A DNA stretch of 64,000 bases, taken from the NCBI GenBank assembly GCA_934675575.1, contig CAKUQQ010000001.1, forward strand, positions 124,001 through 188,000, written 5' to 3'. The first letter of the stretch is position 1, and every line of letters starts with the position of its first letter. The translations under genes were made by a program, and so were the position numbers. Below are positions 47,840 to 57,589 of the stretch, one piece after another. This DNA comes from an uncultured Muribaculaceae bacterium. GTDB lineage: Bacteria; Bacteroidota; Bacteroidia; Bacteroidales; Muribaculaceae. The notes beneath the pieces were generated by a model. It was not told the DNA's origin. It did not search any database and worked only from the letters and a program-made list of their open reading frames with translations.

Positions 47840-50092
47840 ATGAAAAAGATATTTCTTATTGCCTCCACGGCTCTCTTGGCTTGCTCTGCCACGTTTGCCA
47901 AGGTAGATGAGGCTAAGATGAACAAGTTTATTGACAACCTCATTGGCAAAATGACCCTTGAGGAGAAACTCGGACAGCTCAATCTGGGTGCCGCCGGCGA
48001 CCCCAAAGTGGTCAACAGCACCTACGGCATGGACGAGTCGGCACGACATGGTCTCGTAAGCTCCACTGGCGGAGCCGATGAGAACTTGCAGCGCATAGCC
48101 GTAAAGGAGTCGCGCCTCGGCATACCTATTTTGTTTGGTCTTGACGTGATTCACGGCTATGCCACCACATTTCCCATTCCGCTTGCTCAGTCGTCGAGCT
48201 GGAACTTGGCACTTATAGAGCGTGGCGCGCAGATTGCCGCCAAAGAGGCTGCCGCCAACGGCATTTGCTGGACATGGTCGCCAATGGTTGACATTTGCCG
48301 CGACGCGCGATGGGGACGCATAGCCGAGGGCTCTGGCGAAGACCCGTATCTTGGCAGTCTGATAGCCCAGGCTATGGTGCATGGCTATCAGGGCAGCGAC
48401 TTGTCGAGCGACACCACTCTGCTTGCCTGCTTTAAGCACTTTGCACTTTATGGCGCAAGCGAGGCTGGGCGCGACTACAACACCGTTGACATGAGCCGCT
48501 GGTGCATGTATAACTTCTATTTGCCGCCCTACAAGGCTGCCGTAGATGCCGGTTGCGGCACAGGCATGTCATCGTTTAACGTGGTTGACGGTGTTCCTGC
48601 CACAGGCAACCGTTGGCTTCTCACCGACCTGCTGCGTGGCGAGTGGGGCTTCAAGGGTTTTATGGTGAGCGATGCCGGTTCGGTGGGCGAAATGGAAACA
48701 CACCGCATGGGCAACGCCGAGAAAGTGGCTGAAATGGGGCTCAATGCCGGCCTCGACATGGATATGGGCTCGCAGCGTTATTTGCGCAATGGCTTGAAAC
48801 TTGTGAAAGAGGGCAAGGTGAAAGAAGCCGACATAGATGCCATGGTGCGCCGCATACTCGAAATGAAATATCGTCTCGGACTGTTTGACGACCCGTTCCG
48901 CTACACCAAGCTGCTTAAAAACAAAAAACGCCAAGCCGACATCTTGAGCGACGAGCACGTGTCTGCCGCCCGACGCTTGGCAGACGAGTCAATAATTCTG
49001 CTGAAAAACAATGGCAACTTGCTGCCACTGTCACAAGGCTTGAAGAGCGTGGCCGTGGTTGGCCCGATAGGCAACAAGGCCTCTGACCTGTTTGGCACAT
49101 GGTCAACACGCCCCGACGGCCGCAAGTCGCACACTGTGACCGAGGCTCTTCAGGCTGCCATGGGCAGTGCCTGCAAAGTGACATATTCGCAAGGGTGTGT
49201 GGAAACCGAGGGATATGGCGACTACTACTCCGGCAGCACGTCGGCAAAGAGCGACCCCATGATAGCCAAGGCTGTGGCCGATGTGGCCGATGCCGACATG
49301 ATAGTGGCTTGCGTGGGCGAAACAAGCTCATGGAGCGGTGAGGCGCGCTCAAGGGTTGACATTTGCCTGCCACCCTGCCAAAAGAAGCTGCTCAAGGCTC
49401 TGAAAGCCACAGGCAAGCCAGTGGTGATGGTGGTGTTTGGTGGTCGTCCGCTTGTGTTGACCGACGAAGACAAACACTTTGACGCCATAGTGGAGGCTTG
49501 GCATGGCGGCACATCGGCAGCCGATGCGCTTGCCGACGTGCTCACCGGCAAGGTGAATCCATCGGCAAAGACAACGGTCACATTCCCACGCTTCACTGGG
49601 CAAATTCCAATCTACTATAATCACCTTAACACAGGTCGTCCGCTTGGCGAGTTCTGGGCAACAAGCAAATACATCGACATTTCGCTTGCCGACAACAGTC
49701 CGCTCTATCCCTTTGGCTATGGTTTGAGCTACAACACCTATCGTTATGGTGACGTGAAAGTTGACAAGAACCAGGCTTCTGGCGATGCCGACAAAATCAC
49801 CGTGAGTGTTGACGTTACCAACGAAGGCACGCGCGAGGGCAAGGAGATTGTGCAACTCTATGTGGCCGACCTCGCAGCTTCCACATCGCGCCCTGTGGAG
49901 GAGTTAAAAGGCTTCCAGAAGCTCACGTTTGCTCCGGGTGAAACAAAGACCGTGACGTTTACCGTTACGCCAGAACAGCTTAAATTCTATAACTCTGAGC
50001 TGAAATATGATTGGGAGGCTGGTGACTTTAACCTGTCGGTAGGACCAAACTCGCGCGACCTCAAAACAGTGAAAGTCACTTGGAACAAGTAA
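47840..50092 (+). CDS. Glycoside hydrolase family 3 beta-glucosidase (BglX-like)
   Basis: A 750-residue exported enzyme. The signal peptide is about 1-20. The TIM-barrel domain shows YHGLVSSTGG-like loops and LFGLDVIHGYATTFPIPLAQ. The nucleophile is in GFMVSDAGSVGEME (Asp278). The alpha/beta sandwich follows (KSVAVVGPIGNKA, IVACVGETSSWSGEARSR), then the C-terminal fibronectin-III-like domain (NEGTREGKEIVQLYVADL). It hydrolyses beta-linked glucose or related sugars in the periplasm. Length is typical. It heads a three-gene operon; GH20 starts 57 bp downstream. Confidence 0.95.
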   Translation: MKKIFLIASTALLACSATFAKVDEAKMNKFIDNLIGKMTLEEKLGQLNLGAAGDPKVVNSTYGMDESARHGLVSSTGGADENLQRIAVKESRLGIPILFGLDVIHGYATTFPIPLAQSSSWNLALIERGAQIAAKEAAANGICWTWSPMVDICRDARWGRIAEGSGEDPYLGSLIAQAMVHGYQGSDLSSDTTLLACFKHFALYGASEAGRDYNTVDMSRWCMYNFYLPPYKAAVDAGCGTGMSSFNVVDGVPATGNRWLLTDLLRGEWGFKGFMVSDAGSVGEMETHRMGNAEKVAEMGLNAGLDMDMGSQRYLRNGLKLVKEGKVKEADIDAMVRRILEMKYRLGLFDDPFRYTKLLKNKKRQADILSDEHVSAARRLADESIILLKNNGNLLPLSQGLKSVAVVGPIGNKASDLFGTWSTRPDGRKSHTVTEALQAAMGSACKVTYSQGCVETEGYGDYYSGSTSAKSDPMIAKAVADVADADMIVACVGETSSWSGEARSRVDICLPPCQKKLLKALKATGKPVVMVVFGGRPLVLTDEDKHFDAIVEAWHGGTSAADALADVLTGKVNPSAKTTVTFPRFTGQIPIYYNHLNTGRPLGEFWATSKYIDISLADNSPLYPFGYGLSYNTYRYGDVKVDKNQASGDADKITVSVDVTNEGTREGKEIVQLYVADLAASTSRPVEELKGFQKLTFAPGETKTVTFTVTPEQLKFYNSELKYDWEAGDFNLSVGPNSRDLKTVKVTWNK

Positions 50093-50148
50093 TTCAATCA
50101 GTCAGTAATTGACAGAAACTCAGAAAAAAACCTCAAAATATCATTGAT

Positions 50149-52254
50149 ATGAATGTATTAAGAAATTTATTGGCACTCTCGGCGGCAGTGTTGCTTGCTT
50201 TTGCCTCGGCAGCCCAAGGCATGGGCGCGCTGGCCAAGAGCGACTCGTTGCCACTGATTCCTTATCCTGCCCACATAGTGGTGGGCAACACCGATTTCCA
50301 TGCAGCAGGGCCTGTGGCTGTAAACGTTAACAAAAACGCCGACGACCGCTTTGCTGTGACCACGCTCACTGACGACTTCACATCGCTGAAATGGAGTGTG
50401 AAAGAAGCCAACAAAATGGTCAACGGAGGCATTACCATTACACGCCCCGGACTCGACCGCGCCGCCGACAAGGCTATTGCCGACGCCGGCCTGCGCCTCG
50501 ACACCACCAGCACAGAAAGCTATGTGCTGCTTGCCGACAAAGACCATGTGATTTTGCAGAGCCACACCGCAGCCGGTGTGTTCTATGCCATACAGACACT
50601 GCGACAGCTCTCCTACACCGACGCAGCCGGCAAGTTTTGCGTGCGCAATGTGAAGATAGCCGACAAGCCTGCCATGCGCTATCGGTGGATTCAAGACGAC
50701 TGGAGCCGTGGCCCTATTCCAAACATGGATTTCATAAAGAAACAAATCCGCACATTGGCAGAATATAAGGTCAATGGCTACTGCATATATGCCGAAAACG
50801 TGTTTCAGTCAATGAAATACCCCGAAATCAATGTGCGTGGAGCCGTGATTACGCCGGAGCAGCAAAAGGAAATCGTGGCTTACGGCAAGAAATACCATGT
50901 GGAGATAATTCCGCAGCAGGAGTGTCTTGGACACATGCACTACACGCTGCGTGAACCCACGTTCAACGACATTGCCGAGCGCGTGGGCGGCCAGGTGCTC
51001 AGCCCGGCGGTGGAGCGCACCTACACATTCCTCAACGACTATCTTGGTGAGATTGTGCCTAATTTCGACTCCGAGTTTGTGCATGTGGGCTGCGACGAGG
51101 CTTTTGAGCTTGGTCTTGGCAAGAGCAAGGCAATGGCCGACAAAACATCGGTTGATGACGTGTTTATTTATCACATGCAACGCTTGGCAAAACTTCCTGC
51201 TCTTAAAGACAAAAAATTGCTCTTCTGGGGCGATATAGCAGTCAACAAACCCAACATCGACCTGTCTGGTCTGCCCAAAAACGCCATTGCCGTGGTGTGG
51301 GAGTATCTGCCAAGAAGTGATTATAGCTATTATTTTCCACAGCTTGTGCGCAACAAAGTGCCCACAATTGTCACTCCGGCAGCCTATTGGGGCGGCCGTG
51401 TGTTCCCTGAATACAAGGCTCACTTTGTCAATATTCAGCAGCTTGTGCGCGAGGGTAAGAAATATGGCACGCTTGGACTGATGAACGCCACATGGGACGA
51501 TATGGGCGAAGACTTGTTCGACGTGGCTTGGTATGGCATTTTGTTTGGTGCGGCATGCTCATGGCAGCAAGAGGCCGAAACGCCCATAGAGCCGTTCAAA
51601 AAAGCATTTGACTGGGCATTCTATCGCAATGCCACCGGACATCAGTTTGCCGAAGCCATAGACCTCGTGGCATCGGCTCACGATATGATGGGCACCTCTA
51701 TCTGGTATGACTGGGCATGGACTGTGCCTTTTGAGGAACAAGGCGTTGGGCAGCAAAACATGATTCAGGACAAGGGCAATATGGAGCAGATACGCGCCAC
51801 TTGCGCCAAGGGCTACAGCTTGCTCACACGCAGCCAAAATCTGGCTCATCTGCATCAGTCAACCATCGACGCGCTGCGCTTTTCGGCACGCCGCATGGAG
51901 TTTGTGTTCTCAAAGGCTGCACTGGCGGCTGGCGTGTCTTATCGCTATGACCTGTATTGCAACGATGACGACAAGGGTCGGCCTGTAAACACGTCGGTAT
52001 ATGACCTCGTGATGCCATACGCAAGCATGATAGGCTCGTTGCGCGACTACACCAAGGAGCTTAAAAACTGGCATCACGACCTGTGGCTGCAGGAAAACCG
52101 CCCATATCATTGGGACATTGTGGAGATGCGCTACACCCACATGCTTCAGGCTTGGAACGAAGAAGACTTCAAACTGCGCAAGGCATTTGGCACAAAAGCA
52201 CCGCGTGAGCAGGTGGGCATAGGCTACAAGTGCATGGAGCAATACGGAAAATAA
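50149..52254 (+). CDS. Glycoside hydrolase family 20-like (beta-hexosaminidase-type) enzyme
   Basis: A 701-residue exported protein. A signal peptide (about 1-22) precedes a GH20b-like alpha/beta domain (LIPYPAHIVVGNTDFHA to about 150, then AAGVFYAIQTLRQL). The catalytic TIM barrel begins MRYRWIQDDWSRG. The catalytic pair is in FVHVGCDEAFELGLG (Asp316-Glu317), the H-x-G-x-D-E motif of GH20. Further loops GMPWWEYL-like (AVVWEYLPR) and GLMNATWDDMGED fit the barrel. The 250-residue C-terminal helical extension is unusual. Removal of terminal N-acetylhexosamine is inferred. In an operon between GH3 and the GH99-like gene. Confidence 0.85.
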   Translation: MNVLRNLLALSAAVLLAFASAAQGMGALAKSDSLPLIPYPAHIVVGNTDFHAAGPVAVNVNKNADDRFAVTTLTDDFTSLKWSVKEANKMVNGGITITRPGLDRAADKAIADAGLRLDTTSTESYVLLADKDHVILQSHTAAGVFYAIQTLRQLSYTDAAGKFCVRNVKIADKPAMRYRWIQDDWSRGPIPNMDFIKKQIRTLAEYKVNGYCIYAENVFQSMKYPEINVRGAVITPEQQKEIVAYGKKYHVEIIPQQECLGHMHYTLREPTFNDIAERVGGQVLSPAVERTYTFLNDYLGEIVPNFDSEFVHVGCDEAFELGLGKSKAMADKTSVDDVFIYHMQRLAKLPALKDKKLLFWGDIAVNKPNIDLSGLPKNAIAVVWEYLPRSDYSYYFPQLVRNKVPTIVTPAAYWGGRVFPEYKAHFVNIQQLVREGKKYGTLGLMNATWDDMGEDLFDVAWYGILFGAACSWQQEAETPIEPFKKAFDWAFYRNATGHQFAEAIDLVASAHDMMGTSIWYDWAWTVPFEEQGVGQQNMIQDKGNMEQIRATCAKGYSLLTRSQNLAHLHQSTIDALRFSARRMEFVFSKAALAAGVSYRYDLYCNDDDKGRPVNTSVYDLVMPYASMIGSLRDYTKELKNWHHDLWLQENRPYHWDIVEMRYTHMLQAWNEEDFKLRKAFGTKAPREQVGIGYKCMEQYGK

Positions 52255-52290
52255 CAAATAATGCTATTAACTAACAAGAAAACAAACTAT

Positions 52291-54057
52291 ATGAAACTCA
52301 AAAAGCAAAACATAGCTTTAGCAGCCATGACGGCTGTGGCTATCACAGCCGTGGCCGACAATCACGCTGTGGCTCCCGACACTTGGGTGGCAGTTGACGG
52401 ACTTGGCCGCACTGTGGCATCGGCTGATGCCGGCGCACCGCTGCGCAATCCTGCCGACACATCGGCCATAGGCATGTTCTACTACGTGTGGCATGGACAT
52501 CACGGAAAGGAAACCAAAGACTTGACGAAGCTGCTTGCCAAAAATCCAGAAAAACCTGACTTTGGCCCATATATGGCGTTTCACTGGGGCGGAGAGCCTT
52601 GGCTTGGCTACTATGTGGGTGGCGACAAGTTTGTAATAGCCAAACACATGCAGTGGCTCATGGACGCAGGCATGGATTTCTATTTTTTTGATGTGACTAA
52701 CCAGGAGGTCTATCCGGAGCAGATAAAGGCTGTGATGGCTGAGGTTGACCGCCGTGCCGCTCTTGGGCTCAAAACTCCAAAATTGGTGTTCACAGTTAAT
52801 TCCGGCCCTGCCAACACTGTGCAGAAGATATATGATTTGTTTTATTCTAAGCCAGAGTATGACAAATATTGGTATATGTGGCAAGGTAAACCGCTCATTT
52901 TTGCTAATATAGCCAAGTGCAAGAAGTTGTCAAAGAAAGTTATCGACCGCTTCACATGGCGATTCAGCTGGGCATGGATGGAGGGTAAAAATCCTAATGA
53001 GTGGGCCTGGCTTGAGACCTATCCGCAGCAGCCTGGCTGGACACTTGATGCCGCTGGACAAAAAAAAATTGAACAAATCTCCGTCAGCACAGCACAGCAC
53101 CCCACGACTGGCATTGGCAAGAGCTACCACAACGGAGCTGAGCCACCGGTTGATAAATATGGCTTGTGCAAGGAAACCCCATACGGATTGTATTTCCAAG
53201 AGCAAATGAAGCAAGCCCTGAAGGTGCACCCGCCAGTGCTTCTGGTCACACAATGGAACGAGTGGATTGCCATGCGCTTTAAGACCGAAAAAAGCGGTCT
53301 TGTGCGGCCAGGCGGATTTAAGGCTACACCCGATGAAACATTCTTCGTTGATGTGTATAACCAGGAGTTTAACCGCGACATTGAGCCAAGCAAAGAGCCG
53401 CTTATTCGCGATAACTACTACATGCTGTTTTGCTCTGAAATGCGCAAATATCGCGGTGTGGAAGCTTTGCCAGTGCCAACAGCTAAAAAGACGATTAAGA
53501 TTAACGGCAAATTTGACCAGTGGAATGGTGTGAATCCAGAGTTTGCCGACGAGCCAGGCGATGCTTTCTACACATCGGCCACGGCCCAATCGCCGGCATC
53601 GCTGCTTCGCAGCACCAACGACATTGTGCTTGCCAAAGTGGCAGCCGACAACAAGAATTTGTATTTCTATGTCAAGACCAACGACAAACTGGTGGAGGCC
53701 AACGATTCTACACTGTGGCTGACGCTGCTTGTTAACGCCGATTGCAACTACGACACCGGATGGAACGGATATAACTTCATGGTCACTCCATATGGCAACG
53801 GCAAGATGGCTCTCAAACGCTATGTGGGAGGCAAGTGGACCGTGGTTAAGACACTGAAATGGAAACGTGGCGACAAGGAAGTCATGGTGGAGGTGCCAAA
53901 GAAACTCATGGGTATGTATGGAAACACCGACTTCGATTTCAAGTGGGTTGACAATGTGCCTAAGTCGCTCACCGACATTATGCTTTTCTATAGCGACGGC
54001 GACGTGGCACCAAACACGCGCTTCAACTACCGCTACAAAGGCAGCAAATTGCACTAA
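52291..54057 (+). CDS. Secreted GH99-like glycosidase candidate with CBM9-like domain (short paralogue)
   Basis: A 588-residue exported protein. The ATG at 52291 starts a clear signal peptide (KLKKQNIALAAMTAVAITAVA); a longer frame begins 30 bp earlier. The TIM barrel shows IGMFYYVWHGHHGKETKD, HWGGEPWLGYYVGG, DFYFFDVTNQEVY and LLVTQWNEWIAMRF with the probable catalytic Glu. The CBM9-like C-terminus starts KINGKFDQWNGVNPEFADEP and ends APNTRFNYRYKGSK. It shares all these blocks with the 877-residue protein at 39496 but has no concanavalin-like N-domain and no sorting domain, so it is probably periplasmic. Last gene of the GH3-GH20 operon. Confidence 0.77.
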   Translation: MKLKKQNIALAAMTAVAITAVADNHAVAPDTWVAVDGLGRTVASADAGAPLRNPADTSAIGMFYYVWHGHHGKETKDLTKLLAKNPEKPDFGPYMAFHWGGEPWLGYYVGGDKFVIAKHMQWLMDAGMDFYFFDVTNQEVYPEQIKAVMAEVDRRAALGLKTPKLVFTVNSGPANTVQKIYDLFYSKPEYDKYWYMWQGKPLIFANIAKCKKLSKKVIDRFTWRFSWAWMEGKNPNEWAWLETYPQQPGWTLDAAGQKKIEQISVSTAQHPTTGIGKSYHNGAEPPVDKYGLCKETPYGLYFQEQMKQALKVHPPVLLVTQWNEWIAMRFKTEKSGLVRPGGFKATPDETFFVDVYNQEFNRDIEPSKEPLIRDNYYMLFCSEMRKYRGVEALPVPTAKKTIKINGKFDQWNGVNPEFADEPGDAFYTSATAQSPASLLRSTNDIVLAKVAADNKNLYFYVKTNDKLVEANDSTLWLTLLVNADCNYDTGWNGYNFMVTPYGNGKMALKRYVGGKWTVVKTLKWKRGDKEVMVEVPKKLMGMYGNTDFDFKWVDNVPKSLTDIMLFYSDGDVAPNTRFNYRYKGSKLH

Positions 54058-54081
54058 TCCTTACTTATTTGCAAACTAAAC

Positions 54082-54124
54082 GAGCTGGGCTGAACCTTGA
54101 AATTGGATTCAGCCCAGCTCATTT
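54082..54124. terminator. Bidirectional terminator between GH99-like gene and DUF2130 gene
   Basis: GAGCTGGGCTGAA (54082-54094) pairs exactly with TTCAGCCCAGCTC (54108-54120), 13-nt loop, followed by ATTTAA; the reverse strand tail is GTTTAGTTTG. Confidence 0.88.
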
Positions 54125-54142
54125 AACCGCTAAAAGAAACAT

Positions 54143-55564
54143 TTATTCTGGCGTATCATCGTTAGTTTCTGCTGGTAGAATGGACTTTTTTGCCTTTCTT
54201 GCCTCATCAAACTTTGATTTCATTGTTGGATTTTTGTAAGTGAGCTTACGGATAGTCAGTCCTTCTGTGTCATTGCAAGCCAAACGCAGGTTGTTCTCTG
54301 AACTTAGCAATTCGTCTTTAACTTTCTGAAGTTTAGTAATGGTTGCATCAATATCTTTTATTGCTGCATCGAACTTTTTGGAATATAGCTGGTAGTGTTG
54401 ACCAAATTTATTTTTGAAGTCATTAATCTTAGATTCAAAGTTGGTCACATCAACCTCTTTGTTCTGTGCAATAACGAGCTGCTTCTTATATTCCAAACTT
54501 TTCCTTGATGCTTGCACCAGCAGATTGATAAACGGCACAAAAAATTGGGGACGAATGACATACATTTTAGGGTAGATATGGCTCTTGTTAACGATGCCAT
54601 TGTTATAGAGGTCATTGTCAGCCTCAAGCAGACTCACCAGCACAGCAAATTCGCAACCTTTCTTTCGCCTGTCCTCGTCAAGTTTCTTCAAGAAGTCGTC
54701 GTTCTTGTGTTTGGTGTTGGTGGTGTCCATTTCGTTTTTCATCTCAAACATGATTGAAATATATTCCACGCCATCGTCTGAGTCGCGGAATATGAAGTCG
54801 CCTTTTGTGCCGCTGGTAGCGTCATTGTCTTTATCGAAGTAGGCATTAGGCATCATCGGACGAATGTATTGCTCAAACTCTATGCTGCAGTGTTGTTCCA
54901 GCGTCTCGCCAACCATCTTCGTTGACATACGAGTCTTCAAATCTTTGTAGTAATCTATTTGGTCCTGTTTCATACGCAATTCTTCCTCGTGCTGTTTCAT
55001 CAAGGCCGACTCGTGAATCTGTGCCTCGCGCTTCTCCAGCTCAAAGTCTGTGCGCAGTTTGTTCAGTTCAGTCTCTTTTGCTTGAACGCTCTGCTGTGCC
55101 TTATTGCGCTCTTCCATCACAGCAAGCTGAAGTTTGTCGTTGCTTTGCGCTATGGTTGAGTTAAGCTGCGCAATAGTCTGGTCTTTTTCGGCAAGAGCAA
55201 GAGTCAGTTCGCTCTTTTTCTGGTTTTCGATGTTTTGCAACTGCATCTTCAACCGCTCTATCTCGGCGTTCAGTTCGCCTTTGATGCGTGCAATCTGGCC
55301 TTCGTTTTCGGTCTTCATTCGCTCTATGGCAGCGTCTTTCTCTCCAAGTTGCATATCTTTCTTGGAAAGTTGCGCCTGAAAAGTTTGCTCGGTTTGTGCA
55401 GTCTGCAATTTCTGCTCGGCCAATAGGCGTTTGCTCATCTCTGCAAGACGACTCTCTATCTCATTTTCAAACTCTGCGTTCTTTACTTGGGATACAATAG
55501 AAGCATAATCTGCTTCATCAACTTGAAACACGTTTCCACATTTTGGGCATTTAAGTTCTTTCAT
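54143..55564 (-). CDS. DUF2130 coiled-coil protein
   Basis: A 473-residue cytosolic protein. The N-terminus has a small CxxC knuckle (LKCPKCGNVFQVDEADYAS). About residues 45-210 form a long Glu/Lys/Gln-rich coiled coil (FQAQLSKKDMQLGEKDAAIE). The DUF2130 domain follows (EFEQYIRPMMPNAYFDKDND, DFIFRDSDDGVEYISIMFEMKNE, KGCEFAVLVSLLEADNDLY). The EMKNE core looks like the nuclease-related fold of restriction-like proteins, but activity has not been shown to my knowledge. Function unknown. It has its own -7 box (55609-55616). Confidence 0.88.
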   Translation of the reverse strand: MKELKCPKCGNVFQVDEADYASIVSQVKNAEFENEIESRLAEMSKRLLAEQKLQTAQTEQTFQAQLSKKDMQLGEKDAAIERMKTENEGQIARIKGELNAEIERLKMQLQNIENQKKSELTLALAEKDQTIAQLNSTIAQSNDKLQLAVMEERNKAQQSVQAKETELNKLRTDFELEKREAQIHESALMKQHEEELRMKQDQIDYYKDLKTRMSTKMVGETLEQHCSIEFEQYIRPMMPNAYFDKDNDATSGTKGDFIFRDSDDGVEYISIMFEMKNEMDTTNTKHKNDDFLKKLDEDRRKKGCEFAVLVSLLEADNDLYNNGIVNKSHIYPKMYVIRPQFFVPFINLLVQASRKSLEYKKQLVIAQNKEVDVTNFESKINDFKNKFGQHYQLYSKKFDAAIKDIDATITKLQKVKDELLSSENNLRLACNDTEGLTIRKLTYKNPTMKSKFDEARKAKKSILPAETNDDTPE

Positions 55565-55608
55565 ATTTTAAAAATTAAAGGAGTTACTAAATCATCTTTT
55601 TTCGTGTG

Positions 55609-55616
55609 CAAAGTTA
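55609..55616 (-). promoter_or_regulatory. -7 box upstream of the DUF2130 gene
   Basis: The reverse strand reads TAACTTTG, 44 bp before the ATG at 55564. Confidence 0.6.
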
Positions 55617-55676
55617 AAAAACAAAAGTGCAGTCTATCTGCATAGTTGAAAAAAATATTAGTTTATCTTATTGGGT

Positions 55677-57566
55677 TCAATCGAGTGGGGTGGCGGCAAG
55701 AGCCATTGTGTAGTCGTAAAGTTTTTTATAAAACGGGTGCTTGGTCATGGTTTGCACATCGCCAAGAATAATGAGCTTCATGCGGGCACGAGTAATCGCC
55801 ACATTCATGCGTCGCAAATCGCGCAAAAAACCTATTTGACCACTATCGTTGCTACGCACAAGGCTAATCAGCACAATGTCGCGTTCCTGTCCCTGAAAAC
55901 CATCAACGGTGTTTACAACAATGTCTTTTCTAAAAGGCTTGAAAAAGTCGCTTCCACGAAGCTGTTGGCGCAGATATTGCACTTGAGCCCTGTAAGGCGA
56001 TATAATGCCCACATCAAGCCTCTCATCAGCCACTCTTTCACACCCTATCTTGCATAAATAGTTTTGCAATGTGAGCAGCGTGAGTTGTGCTTCGGCCTTG
56101 TTGATGCGGCCAAAACTCTCACCCACAAACTGCTCATGCCCATCGGCATCTGCTGTGTCAAGCCATGTGATAGGCACATCAAGGTCGAGAATGCCACGGT
56201 TGCGCACCTCTGGCGCACTCTCAACCTCTCCATGATAGAACCACTCGCTGCTGAAGTGCATTATGGCATCATTCATTCTGTATTGCACTTTAAGAAGCGT
56301 AACAGCCTGCGGAATGTTTTCCACGATACGTTCCATGAGAGTTTTGCCAAGTCCACCGCGCAAAGCCTCAACACTCTTAACAGTGGGTGGCAGTTGGCAG
56401 TGGTCGCCGGCAAGAACAATGCGGTCAACCTTGGCGGCAGGAATCCAGCATGCCGCCTCAAGAGCCTGTGCAGCCTCATCTATGAAAAGAGTGGTGAATT
56501 TCATTCCGTCGAGCACACGAGCGGCGCTGCCGGCAAGTGTGCATGCCACCACGCGTGCTCCAGCAAACAGCTCACTGTTTATCTTGAACTCAAGTGCTGT
56601 GGCACGCTCTTTTAGTTGCTCCAGCTTGTTGTAAAAAGCAGAATCACCTCTTTTGCGGCGACCACGCATCTCTCTCAATGTCTTTCTTGCAGCCCAAAGC
56701 TGAGGATAGTCGGGGTGGTCCTCAAATTTTTTCTCATATGTGAACGACAGCATTTTCTCATTCACCTTGGTCGGGTTGCCTATGCGCAACACTTCTATGC
56801 CGCGGTCAACAAGTCGCTCGCTTATCCAGTCAACAGCCATGTTGCTCTGCGCACACACCATAACTTGGCTCTCACGGCGCAATGTCTCAAAAATGGCTTC
56901 AACGAGAGTGGTGGTTTTACCTGTGCCTGGAGGACCATGAACCACAGCAACATCTTTTGACCAAAGCACTTCGTTAACAGCTTTTTCTTGCGTGGCATTG
57001 AGCCAAGGAAACTTTATTGGCGCGTAACATAGCTTGCGTGGCTTGGCATTTGGTTTATAAAACAAATCGCGCAACTGTGCCAGACGGTTATCTTTGGCCT
57101 CAATCACACAGTCGAGCGCGCCCATCATCAAGTGATATGTGGTTTCATCAAAAGAAAGTTGCACTCCCAAATTGTCGTGCGAGCGCAATTCGCCCACACA
57201 ACCCATGTCGGGCACAACAATCACCATGCGGTTTTGCTCGGCATAACTCACTATTGCAGAAAACTTGAAATATCTTATTTCATCGTCACTACCTATGTAG
57301 AAAAACATGACATGCCGCCCAAACTCAAAATTGTGTTCTATGTCGGTGTCAGTGTCACGAAACACTTCCACCACAGGCTGATTAAGCGAATTGTAATAAT
57401 TACGCCCTGTGTGCACGCCAAACCAGCAATCGCCACGTTTCACTTTGCGCGCTATGCCAATAGTTTCTGTTTGTCGCTTGAATTCCTCTTTTTCGGAGTT
57501 ATATTCGCTCTGCAAAAGTTGCTTTTGCCTCCTTAGCTCCTGTATGGCATTTACTGTCTTTGTCAT
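55677..57566 (-). CDS. UPF1/SMUBP-2-like superfamily 1 DNA/RNA helicase
   Basis: A 629-residue SF1B helicase. Walker A (motif I) is VVHGPPGTGKTTTLVEAIF near residue 205. Further motifs are MVCAQSNMAVDWISERL (Ia), FIDEAAQALEAACWIPA (II, DEAA), VLAGDHCQLPPTV (III), LLKVQYRMNDAIM (IV), NTVDGFQGQERDIVLISLVRSN (V) and MNVAITRARMKLIILGD (VI). It resembles eukaryotic IGHMBP2 and is common in Bacteroidetes; its role in RNA or DNA metabolism is not defined. The start MTKTVNAIQEL at 57566 is preferred over the TTG at 57593, which would overlap the sdaA stop codon. Confidence 0.92.
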   Translation of the reverse strand: MTKTVNAIQELRRQKQLLQSEYNSEKEEFKRQTETIGIARKVKRGDCWFGVHTGRNYYNSLNQPVVEVFRDTDTDIEHNFEFGRHVMFFYIGSDDEIRYFKFSAIVSYAEQNRMVIVVPDMGCVGELRSHDNLGVQLSFDETTYHLMMGALDCVIEAKDNRLAQLRDLFYKPNAKPRKLCYAPIKFPWLNATQEKAVNEVLWSKDVAVVHGPPGTGKTTTLVEAIFETLRRESQVMVCAQSNMAVDWISERLVDRGIEVLRIGNPTKVNEKMLSFTYEKKFEDHPDYPQLWAARKTLREMRGRRKRGDSAFYNKLEQLKERATALEFKINSELFAGARVVACTLAGSAARVLDGMKFTTLFIDEAAQALEAACWIPAAKVDRIVLAGDHCQLPPTVKSVEALRGGLGKTLMERIVENIPQAVTLLKVQYRMNDAIMHFSSEWFYHGEVESAPEVRNRGILDLDVPITWLDTADADGHEQFVGESFGRINKAEAQLTLLTLQNYLCKIGCERVADERLDVGIISPYRAQVQYLRQQLRGSDFFKPFRKDIVVNTVDGFQGQERDIVLISLVRSNDSGQIGFLRDLRRMNVAITRARMKLIILGDVQTMTKHPFYKKLYDYTMALAATPLD

Positions 57567-57589
57567 GCTGCCCAATATGCTATAAAAAA

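Noticed and set aside
52930..54054. A 374-codon open frame antisense to the GH99-like gene
   Set aside because: No recognisable domain; it covers only the region of a well-supported secreted protein on the other strand.
39496..54057. Canonical polysaccharide utilisation locus
   Set aside because: No SusC, SusD, HTCS or sigma/anti-sigma pair found, so the term is not justified from this window alone.
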